Below, in pieces: positions 1 through 5,188 of a stretch of 5,209 bases of DNA. The notes under the pieces were generated by a model. The model was not told the origin of the DNA, did no database searches, and saw only the letters and a program-made list of their open reading frames with translations. The stretch comes from Coxiellaceae bacterium UBA6002 (lineage in GTDB: Bacteria > Pseudomonadota > Gammaproteobacteria > UBA6002), in the NCBI GenBank assembly GCA_002429595.1, contig DJAM01000102.1:1-5209 (forward strand). Direction: 5' to 3'. A program made the position numbers and the translations under genes. Each line of letters opens with the position of its first letter. The first letter of the stretch is position 1.

Positions 1-248
1 ACTAAAACGGGGGCAGACCAGGTTTGTTTCTTTAGATTTTTAATGAAGGTAAAAGATAATAAAAGAAGCTTAAAATTATATTAAGTAAAAAGAAAAAAGG
101 CACAATTAAAGGGTTGATACTGATATCTCTTGTCCTGCAAGATAAAACTAATAACGCCAATCAGAAAAGTGAAATTGAATCTTTACCCCCCCGCCTTACT
201 GTTCCAAATAGCCCAACAACTTGTTTCTCTTTCCTCTCTTTCAGTAGG
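1..248. other. Intergenic region without a supported gene
   Basis: This AT-rich stretch has purine-rich runs around 50-110 and a seven-C run at 186-192. A plus-strand frame (130-345, TTG start) is open here but has no ribosome-binding site and a composition unlike a folded protein. It also runs through the inverted repeat at 249-314, so I do not call it a gene. A loose CTTAAAATT-like site near 69 is not followed by a promoter and gene pair that would give it meaning. I see no RNA gene or mobile-element end. Confidence 0.6.
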
Positions 249-314
249 TGCACGGCAACTTCACCAAAATAGTTTAAAAGCCAGCAACTGCCATTTTGGT
301 GAAATTGCCATGCA
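249..314. repeat. Long imperfect inverted repeat (22-base arms, 22-base loop)
   Basis: The arms lie at 249-270 and 293-314 and match at 20 of 22 positions; the core is TTCACCAAAAT against ATTTTGGTGAA. Both mismatches are C opposite A on the plus strand. In a minus-strand transcript they become G-U wobbles, so all 22 positions could pair. That is the strand of the gene ending at 367, which places the hairpin about 50 bases past its stop codon. The minus strand has no T-run straight after the hairpin, so it is not a standard intrinsic terminator. It could be a 3'-end stabilising or Rho-blocking structure, or a dispersed palindromic repeat of REP or MITE type. Confidence 0.75.
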
Positions 315-366
315 TTACACATGCCTCTTTTTAAATTTTAAATAAGGCTGCGAAAATCATCAAAAT

Positions 367-1443
367 TTATGGCTTATATCTTTGAGAGCCTTGCCTGTTT
401 TCCTTTGATTCTTCTTGAAAGCGCTGTTCTAGTTGTCTTTCCATATCATTGGGTAAATTGGAAAATTGAAAATCTTTAAGTTTTCGGCCAGCAGCATATG
501 CTCTATACAGACATTCATTTTTAATGTCACCGGGATCCTTACTTTCTTTGGCTGCTTTTACCAGCTCCTGCATATCAAAACCACCCCCATGCTGATGCAT
601 TATCTTTGCTGAGATATCGTACGCTTGCTGAGAAAACTCATTGGACTGAATTTTTCTTTCGTTTGAATTAAAAATGATTTCACAATCAGTACCAGTTTTA
701 ACTTTACAGCCATCCTTAGTGACACTGAAACTTTTTATGATTCCTTCGTTTTGTAAAGCCTGCAATTTTTCTGCCTTAAAGAAACTCGGCTGGATTTCTT
801 TGTTCATTCCAACTAGAGAACCTAATGATTTTAACCCTTTGTTAATCCAGTTGGGAATCACCGGTTGACTAGTGTTGGAAGACTTCTTAGTCAAGTAAGA
901 CTGATCGGCTTCAGAGTCTTTCGCTCTTTTTTTATCACTTGAAGTTTTGGCTGACTCTGAAGGGCTCACAGAAGTAGGAGGCGTCACATCTAACCAGGCT
1001 AACCAGGAGTCTTTTTTAAGAGGATTTTTCTGAAGATAATCCCTGCCTTTTTTTCTGATATCGGCTATGATTTTTTCTTTATCTTTTGCTTCTATTTTTG
1101 AAGTAACGTTCTCTAGTTTACAAATAACCCCGTCCCTTGCCCTTTTCTCTTCTGAGTAAAAGTATTCGAACCAATGGCTACCTAGAACATCCATTGCTGC
1201 AAGAAATTTGACGGCATCTTCGGGACAGTTAATTTGAAGATAATGTTTACCAGACACCCTGGGGCCTTGCTCATAGGAAATACCTATATTATTTAGGAGC
1301 TCTTCAATTTCAGGGGCGATTTCAGGTACTGACGGGCCACTATATTTCTCGTAGTGCGTATTTAAAACAGCTCCATATTTACCGGGTGTTATTGTTACAC
1401 CGCATCTTCCAATGAAGCCAAGAAACTCATTAAGTGCTCGCAT
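367..1443 (-). CDS. Hypothetical protein, 358 aa, two domains joined by a Ser/Lys-rich linker
   Basis: I do not recognise this family. The ATG start is supported by an AGAGG ribosome-binding site (minus strand, 1448-1453) and an extended -10 further upstream. Residues 1-150 look like a compact mixed alpha/beta region rich in aromatic residues (WFEYFY at 91-96, SWLAWL at 146-151). Residues 152-195 are a low-complexity, probably disordered linker of Ser, Thr, Lys and Asp with a basic KKRAK cluster at 171-175. Residues 235-330 look folded again: beta-strand-like segments around 236-265, then helices containing a QHGGGFD motif (284-290). The tail (331-358) is polar and rich in Glu, Gln and Arg. 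There is no signal peptide or membrane segment. A flexible linker plus a Glu-rich C-terminus is seen in Legionellales type IV secretion substrates, so an effector is possible but unproven. It is transcribed divergently from the 469-residue gene. Confidence 0.8.
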   Translation of the reverse strand: MRALNEFLGFIGRCGVTITPGKYGAVLNTHYEKYSGPSVPEIAPEIEELLNNIGISYEQGPRVSGKHYLQINCPEDAVKFLAAMDVLGSHWFEYFYSEEKRARDGVICKLENVTSKIEAKDKEKIIADIRKKGRDYLQKNPLKKDSWLAWLDVTPPTSVSPSESAKTSSDKKRAKDSEADQSYLTKKSSNTSQPVIPNWINKGLKSLGSLVGMNKEIQPSFFKAEKLQALQNEGIIKSFSVTKDGCKVKTGTDCEIIFNSNERKIQSNEFSQQAYDISAKIMHQHGGGFDMQELVKAAKESKDPGDIKNECLYRAYAAGRKLKDFQFSNLPNDMERQLEQRFQEESKENRQGSQRYKP

Positions 1444-1447
1444 ATTT

Positions 1448-1453
1448 ACCTCT
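1448..1453 (-). promoter_or_regulatory. Ribosome-binding site of the 358-aa gene
   Basis: AGAGGT on the minus strand lies four bases before the ATG at 1443. It fixes this start codon over later in-frame methionines. Confidence 0.7.
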
Positions 1454-1456
1454 ATA

Positions 1457-1476
1457 TCAAAATTAGTCTATTTTGA
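1457..1476. promoter_or_regulatory. Perfect 7-base palindrome, possible operator or leader hairpin
   Basis: TCAAAAT (1457-1463) and ATTTTGA (1470-1476) are perfect inverted repeats separated by six bases. The site lies between the predicted transcription start and the ribosome-binding site of the minus-strand gene. That position suits a repressor operator that blocks transcription of the 358-residue gene. As RNA it would be only a weak A/U hairpin, so protein binding is the more likely role if it has one. Chance is possible in DNA this AT-rich. Confidence 0.4.
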
Positions 1477-1490
1477 GGGTGATTTCAGAA

Positions 1491-1499
1491 ATTATAGCA
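1491..1499 (-). promoter_or_regulatory. Extended -10 promoter element for the 358-aa gene
   Basis: On the minus strand the sequence is TGC-TATAAT, a perfect -10 hexamer with an adjoining TGN extension. No good -35 stands 16-18 bases upstream, which is acceptable for an extended -10 promoter. It predicts a start near 1484 and a leader of about 40 bases containing the 1457-1476 palindrome. Confidence 0.65.
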
Positions 1500-1540
1500 G
1501 CCCTCTTGAAGTTTTATAGAGAGTGTTGAATCAAATGCGT

Positions 1541-1546
1541 TATACT
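1541..1546 (+). promoter_or_regulatory. Candidate -10 element for the 469-aa gene
   Basis: TATACT lies about 67 bases before the ATG at 1613. No convincing -35 is found at the right spacing; TTGAAT at 1526 is too close. It sits back to back with the minus-strand -10, with 44 bases between the two hexamers, so the two genes could share a regulator. Confidence 0.4.
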
Positions 1547-1600
1547 ATCGTCCTTATTTTTGTCATTGGACTAATGTTGATTCTTTCAAGGATTTCATAA

Positions 1601-1606
1601 AAGGAG
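1601..1606 (+). promoter_or_regulatory. Strong ribosome-binding site of the 469-aa gene
   Basis: AAGGAG lies six bases before the ATG at 1613, the best Shine-Dalgarno sequence in the window. It decides the start in favour of 1613 over the in-frame methionine at residue 21. Confidence 0.85.
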
Positions 1607-1612
1607 AACTTA

Positions 1613-3022
1613 ATGCAACAACCCACACCACTTTCAGTTCCAGCATCTTTCTGCCGTCGCGCTAAACCCACTATGAAATTACATGATCGTTACAACGGCA
1701 ACGGATTTATTGGCAGTACAGTTTTTGCTAAAAAAAAGTTGCAAGATATGGAGCCAATATTTTCCAAGACTGATATTTGGACGAAGTTGTTTACCTTAGT
1801 TAATTTACATTTTAATGGTGCAGTTAATGTTGAAAAGGATTTATTGGGTTTTGCTAGGGCAGAAACTGAAGATAAAGAAGGCATCTATCAAGTAAGTGAA
1901 TATGGATATTTTACTCGCATCGATAAGCAGCCAAACGGACAGGAAAGTAAAACTAATGTATTTAGAGTTGTAGTTAGATTACAACCGGGTGAGGCAAATA
2001 AAAATAAAGGCTTGTATTTTAACTCTTTTAATGCCTCTTTTGAGTTTGAACAGCAAGGTGAAGATGTTTTATTTTCGCTAGAGACGGAATACACCCGAAG
2101 CGCAAACTTAATTTGGAGCTGGATTCAAGATAGAATGATGGTAAATATCAAAATCGTCATGGAGGAAGCATTAAAGCAGTGCATGAATACCGCCTGGACT
2201 AGAGTGTGCGATCCTGAAGCATATAAACTGAAAGAGTTCATGGGACAGAAAAAAATAGTTAGAGATGTCTCTTCTGGATGTGACCTCTTTTTAATGTCCA
2301 CTCCTCCCGCTGCGGAAGGTCAAAATAAAGGCTATATAGAATCGGATAAAAGACACTTATATCTATACAAAAATGAAGATCACTTCGTTTACTTTTATGA
2401 TGGCAAACCTTATTTCATCAAAGAAAATGTTAAAGATGCTCTCAAAAAAGCTGAATTTAATCAGCCAAGTAATAATCCAACCAGATGTGAAGTAAAAGAG
2501 ATATCGACTACTGTTTTAAAAATAACATCTGACAGAGCTCACACTTTATCTTCCCCGCCCGGGTACGACTATGGTATTCGTGCTTCATGGCCAGTGTCTG
2601 CCTCGCCAAAAGAGGTTAGTCAGTTCTTAAGTAATGCAAATAATTATAAGGACTTACATGAACGATTTACAAATCAAAATATAAATCAAGTCTGTCTAAC
2701 TTTTCTTAGGACTCCTCTGTTTTTCGATCTAACAGTTGAGAATTCTAAGATAATATTAACTGCCAAGAAAGGCGTTCTAGCTATAAGTGGCGCTCAGTTT
2801 GTGTTTGATTTGAAAGCAAAAGGCAATGAAACCGAAGTTACTGTTGATTTTAATTACAGTATGGGCTGGTTCATGGGTATGTTTGCAGGGACAGTCAAGC
2901 AGTTAGCAGGAAAATTAATAACAACAATATTGCGTCATATAGCTATGGGCTTTGCACCAGCTCCGGTTCCAACTTCAACCTTTGAGTCCGTAAAGGATTC
3001 TATCGCTCAAATGGCTGTTTGA
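1613..3022 (+). CDS. Hypothetical protein, 469 aa, with two SRPBCC/START-like regions
   Basis: No exact family is recognised. Residues about 318-447 follow the SRPBCC (START/Bet v1-like) pattern. It begins with a beta strand and the phrase SASPKEVSQFLSNANNY, where family members have 'A.P..V...L.D...'. Several strands follow (366-417), then a glycine-rich turn and a long amphipathic C-terminal helix (421-446). Residues about 50-192 have a similar order: strands at 114-160 and a final helix at 163-190, so this may be a second, more divergent copy. Between them, residues 237-310 are rich in aromatic residues (HLYLYKNEDHF, FYDGKPYFI). SRPBCC folds enclose a hydrophobic cavity and bind lipids, sterols or other small ligands; applying this here is inference from fold pattern only. 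There is no signal peptide or membrane helix, suggesting a cytosolic or type IV-secreted protein. The gene appears monocistronic, with a strong ribosome-binding site and its own terminator. Confidence 0.8.
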   Translation: MQQPTPLSVPASFCRRAKPTMKLHDRYNGNGFIGSTVFAKKKLQDMEPIFSKTDIWTKLFTLVNLHFNGAVNVEKDLLGFARAETEDKEGIYQVSEYGYFTRIDKQPNGQESKTNVFRVVVRLQPGEANKNKGLYFNSFNASFEFEQQGEDVLFSLETEYTRSANLIWSWIQDRMMVNIKIVMEEALKQCMNTAWTRVCDPEAYKLKEFMGQKKIVRDVSSGCDLFLMSTPPAAEGQNKGYIESDKRHLYLYKNEDHFVYFYDGKPYFIKENVKDALKKAEFNQPSNNPTRCEVKEISTTVLKITSDRAHTLSSPPGYDYGIRASWPVSASPKEVSQFLSNANNYKDLHERFTNQNINQVCLTFLRTPLFFDLTVENSKIILTAKKGVLAISGAQFVFDLKAKGNETEVTVDFNYSMGWFMGMFAGTVKQLAGKLITTILRHIAMGFAPAPVPTSTFESVKDSIAQMAV

Positions 3023-3023
3023 T

Positions 3024-3064
3024 TGTTCGCCGTCGCCTCGCGGGACGACGGCGAACATTTTTTT
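3024..3064 (+). terminator. Strong intrinsic terminator
   Basis: A perfect 12-base stem (TGTTCGCCGTCG at 3024-3035 with CGACGGCGAACA at 3046-3057) closes a 10-base loop and is followed directly by seven T residues (3058-3064). It begins one base after the TGA of the 469-residue gene. The GC-rich stem stands out in AT-rich surroundings. It separates this gene from the following operon, which therefore needs its own promoter. Confidence 0.95.
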
Positions 3065-3089
3065 GTCGTGTCTAAAGATTATTGCCCTC

Positions 3090-3122
3090 TTTAATATTCA
3101 AATTTAATTTTTACTTAATATT
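3090..3122 (+). promoter_or_regulatory. PmrA-box-like tandem repeat
   Basis: TTTAATTTT (3103-3111), two bases, then CTTAATATT (3114-3122) form a direct repeat with an 11-base period. A further TTTAATATT lies at 3090-3098, 13 bases upstream. The PmrA response regulator of Legionella and Coxiella recognises a tandem cTTAATatT-N2-cTTAATatT; it controls icm/dot secretion genes and many effectors. The second copy matches perfectly and the first differs at one position. The 3' copy ends 18 bases before the -10, so it covers the place of the -35, as expected for an activator site. The main doubt is the high AT content of this region. Confidence 0.6.
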
Positions 3123-3140
3123 AATTCTGTATTTTTATTA

Positions 3141-3146
3141 TATAAT
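3141..3146 (+). promoter_or_regulatory. -10 element of the two-gene repeat-protein operon
   Basis: TATAAT is a perfect -10 hexamer, 26 bases before the ATG at 3173. It predicts a start near 3153 and a leader of about 20 bases. No standard -35 is present; the PmrA-like repeat occupies that position, which suggests activator-dependent transcription. Confidence 0.6.
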
Positions 3147-3172
3147 TTTTTGCTTTTCCCTCGAGAATCAAT

Positions 3173-3841
3173 ATGAAAGCAAAAGTCATCAAAATCCCAA
3201 ATAGCGATGGGGGCTTTACTGAGTTAACTAGCGAAAAGCTGAAAGAACTAGTTGAGACTTCAAAACCAGGAGAATTATATTCTCAGCTGAAAACAGATCA
3301 ATTTGCTCTTGACCTGATATTACAAAGCGAATTCGGTAAAAGCTACCATCGCATGCGAGTTGACTATGTTAAATCCATATCGAATCTTGAGGCCATTATT
3401 GCCGATATCCCGTCACCGCAAGAATTTATGGATCAATACAACATTCATGAAAACATTTTAAATATTGCTCTCAAAGAAAAATTTGGTGGTACTTTTGTTG
3501 AAGTCAAAGTAATAGGTAAATTTAAAAAAATTGGAATACCACAAAATGAGATTAAAGCAGCTATTGCTGCATCAGCTTCTCAACAAGCGTTAGCAGATCA
3601 AATTAAAGAAACACTTCATAATGTAGTTCAATTTATTCGACTCAGGTTTCAGGGTGCTAACTATTATGAAGTTAAACATGAAGGTGCTACTGCTAAGCAG
3701 TTAATCCAATATTATCGCAAGTTATGGGATGATGAAGGATATGATGCATTACCACGTTCCTTTCTGCCCAAGTATTTAGGAGCTAACTGGAAAAAGAAAC
3801 TAGAAGAGCAAAATGCAGGCGCAAGCCAAATGCAGTATTAA
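3173..3841 (+). CDS. Modular-repeat protein of unknown function, 222 aa
   Basis: I do not recognise a named family. After a short N-terminal lead the protein is four divergent units of about 50 residues, at roughly 18-66, 70-118, 124-172 and 173-210. A unit reads: short amphipathic helix (EKLKELV, NLEAII, EIKAAI), a helix-turn-helix-like pair, then a closing F-G-x-(S/T/N)-(Y/F)-x-x-(M/V)-(R/K) segment (SEFGKSYHRMRV, EKFGGTFVEVKV, LRFQGANYYEVKH). The last unit is shorter and ends in YLGANWKKKL. There is no signal peptide or membrane segment. The start is preceded by only a weak CGAGAA (3162-3167). The gene is first in a probable operon with a paralogous 377-residue protein 26 bases downstream. 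The helix-turn-helix resemblance suggests nucleic-acid binding, and the PmrA-like box suggests a possible type IV effector; both are inference. Confidence 0.85.
   Translation: MKAKVIKIPNSDGGFTELTSEKLKELVETSKPGELYSQLKTDQFALDLILQSEFGKSYHRMRVDYVKSISNLEAIIADIPSPQEFMDQYNIHENILNIALKEKFGGTFVEVKVIGKFKKIGIPQNEIKAAIAASASQQALADQIKETLHNVVQFIRLRFQGANYYEVKHEGATAKQLIQYYRKLWDDEGYDALPRSFLPKYLGANWKKKLEEQNAGASQMQY
3224..3802 (+). repeat. Four divergent ~50-residue coding repeats in the 222-aa protein
   Basis: The conserved closing phenylalanine recurs at residues 54, 104 and 159, and the entry-helix hydrophobic residue at 23, 72 and 127, giving a period of 49-55. The fourth unit (173-210) is shortened and carries Trp in place of the Tyr/Phe of the others. 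The repeats are visible only in protein and not in DNA, so the duplications are old or diverged under selection. Confidence 0.7.
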
Positions 3842-3867
3842 TCCCTTTCTTAAAAGAAATTCCTGAG

Positions 3868-5001
3868 ATGAAACCTGAAGAGATTACTTCAGAAGACTTA
3901 ATTAAGTTAATCAGAGACAACTCGATTAAGAAAGTGCAAGACTTACTTAATAAATCGAACATTGAAGAAACGCTTGCTTACATTAAAAACATAACAGGGA
4001 AGCCTTATGGGTATATTGTGCTTGATAGTTATTCTAAAGAAGAAATACTGCAACGATTCGATGAAGATCAAAAATTCTATGAAGCTTTATTCCTGACAGA
4101 GACAGAATTTTCTAAATATATTAGACTACGTTTTCTTACAAAATTATCAGTAAAAAACGAGGTTATTGGTCGCACAAATTATCAGGTGTCAGTCGAAATT
4201 TTGATGGAGACAGTGCGCAATAACGGAATTTTGAAAAAGCCAAAACGCTCTGTTGAAACAGTGGACAAAGCTGAACTCAGGCAAAAAATTATAGATGCTC
4301 ATAGCATAGATGATCTAGTAGCAGAGCTTGGAATCACTGTTTCAATATTACATCGCATCATCTCTGAGCGGTTCGAAGATGAAACTTATCTTGAAATTAA
4401 ATTGTCAAATGAGTTCAAGTCCGAAGAAGATTTACGTGCAAGAATAGATAAAACAGAAAAACTGAGTGACCTGGCTGACGATCTAAATATAGGAACTATT
4501 CCATTGAGTCTATATATCAAGAAACGTTTAAAGGGTGAAACATTTTCACAAATTAAATTTAAAGGCCTCACCGAAGAACGAATGGAAGAGCTGTTTTCTA
4601 AATCAAATACTAAAGCTAAGATATATAATTTTTTAAAGATTATATGTGGGTTAGGCAGAGAAGACGCAGAAAAATTGTTAACAGAAAGATATGGTGAAGA
4701 TTGGGAAGCTAAACTCAGTGCTGCTGGTGCAGCTCTAAAACAAGTTATAAAACAAGCTGGAAAAAAACGTCGTGAACCAGATAAAGAATCTAAGACACCT
4801 GGGACAATGCCCCCTGAACCACCAGCCGCAGCAGAACGACCTAAAGTGCGTTCTAGAACTACAACTAGAACTACTCCCATGTGGCAACCAATTCTGAAAG
4901 ACAAAGAACCAGAAAGTGTTCCAAAATCGAAGATTGACAATGAAGAGTTTCTTAAAGACCCTATTTGGGACGAAATGTGTGCTTATATAGAGAAGAGGTA
5001 A
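3868..5001 (+). CDS. Modular-repeat protein with basic patch and Pro/Arg-rich tail, 377 aa
   Basis: This protein is related in architecture to the 222-residue neighbour. Repeat units start near residues 6, 56, 106 (degenerate, shortened), 133, 184 and 234. The clearest are 133-178 (SIDDLVAELGITVSILHRII, then RFEDETYLEIK) and 184-231 (LSDLADDLNIGTIPLSLYI, then RLKGETFSQIK). The first part of each closely resembles a DNA-binding helix-turn-helix of 'LA..LGI....L...I' form. The last unit ends in RYGEDWEAKL, like the neighbour's final unit. A basic GKKRRE patch follows (298-303), then a disordered Pro/Glu and Arg/Thr-rich linker (304-355) and a short, probably helical end (FLKDPIWDEMCAYIEKR). The basic patch could be a eukaryotic nuclear localisation signal or simply a nucleic-acid contact. 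No clear Shine-Dalgarno precedes the ATG, so translation may be coupled to the upstream gene. No clear terminator follows. Confidence 0.85.
   Translation: MKPEEITSEDLIKLIRDNSIKKVQDLLNKSNIEETLAYIKNITGKPYGYIVLDSYSKEEILQRFDEDQKFYEALFLTETEFSKYIRLRFLTKLSVKNEVIGRTNYQVSVEILMETVRNNGILKKPKRSVETVDKAELRQKIIDAHSIDDLVAELGITVSILHRIISERFEDETYLEIKLSNEFKSEEDLRARIDKTEKLSDLADDLNIGTIPLSLYIKKRLKGETFSQIKFKGLTEERMEELFSKSNTKAKIYNFLKIICGLGREDAEKLLTERYGEDWEAKLSAAGAALKQVIKQAGKKRREPDKESKTPGTMPPEPPAAAERPKVRSRTTTRTTPMWQPILKDKEPESVPKSKIDNEEFLKDPIWDEMCAYIEKR
3883..4716 (+). repeat. Five to six divergent ~50-residue coding repeats in the 377-aa protein
   Basis: The entry-helix hydrophobic position recurs at residues 11, 61, 111, 137, 189 and 239. 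The spacings are about 50, 50, 26, 52 and 50, so the third unit is cut to about half length. The second unit shares YIRLRF (84-89) with FIRLRF in unit three of the neighbour (154-159). First units in both proteins open with a (L/I)TSE-(D/K)-L phrase, and last units in both end with a W-containing segment. Confidence 0.7.
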
Positions 5002-5150
5002 TTGTATATTAAGCAGTATACGCCCCAAACTATGAGGTACTAGACCAGATAAGAAGGCGACTGGCCTGTAGCGTCACATTAACTCATGCGCCAAAACTAA
5101 GGTGGCAGGGTCTCTCTGATCTTCATTTGAAAATTTAGCTTATTTAGAGT
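5002..5150. other. Intergenic stretch without recognised features
   Basis: This segment lies between the operon and the tRNA promoter and looks richer in GC (about 5021-5120) than the other gaps. It has a weak 5-base inverted repeat (GTATA at 5004, TATAC at 5017) without a T-run, so it is not a convincing terminator. I see no tRNA-like arms and no open frame with a start signal. It could be the remnant of a lost gene or mobile element, but nothing identifiable remains. Confidence 0.5.
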
Positions 5151-5178
5151 TTGAGTATTTAGACTCATTTGCTAGAAT
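5151..5178 (+). promoter_or_regulatory. Sigma70 promoter of the tRNA gene
   Basis: TTGAGT (5151-5156), a 16-base spacer and TAGAAT (5173-5178) form a good housekeeping promoter. The mature tRNA begins 11 bases after the -10, so transcription should start only a few bases upstream, as is common for tRNA genes. Confidence 0.7.
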
Positions 5179-5188
5179 TTAACTCTTG

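Noticed and set aside
69..88. A second PmrA-like site (CTTAAAATT followed by ATTAAG)
   Set aside because: Several mismatches, and no -10 plus credible gene follows; AT-rich chance is the better explanation.
130..345. Plus-strand open frame of 71 codons with a TTG start
   Set aside because: It has no ribosome-binding site, an implausible composition, and passes straight through the 249-314 inverted repeat.
323..348. Terminator for the minus-strand gene (GCCT/AGGC)
   Set aside because: Only four outer pairs, interrupted by mismatches, and no following T-run on the minus strand.
1506..1531. TTGAAG and TTGAAT as -35 elements for the 469-residue gene
   Set aside because: Their distances to TATACT (29 and 9 bases) are outside the workable 15-19 range.
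4386..4940. Minus-strand open frame of 184 codons
   Set aside because: It lies wholly inside the 377-residue gene on the opposite strand; its Ser/Gly/Leu-rich product looks like an antisense reading, with no start signal.
5004..5021. Terminator after the 377-residue gene (GTATA/TATAC)
   Set aside because: Only five A/T-rich pairs and no T-run; too weak to call.
4735..5028. Minus-strand open frame of 97 codons at the end of the operon
   Set aside because: It overlaps the coding strand of the 377-residue gene, has no ribosome-binding site and no recognisable protein features.
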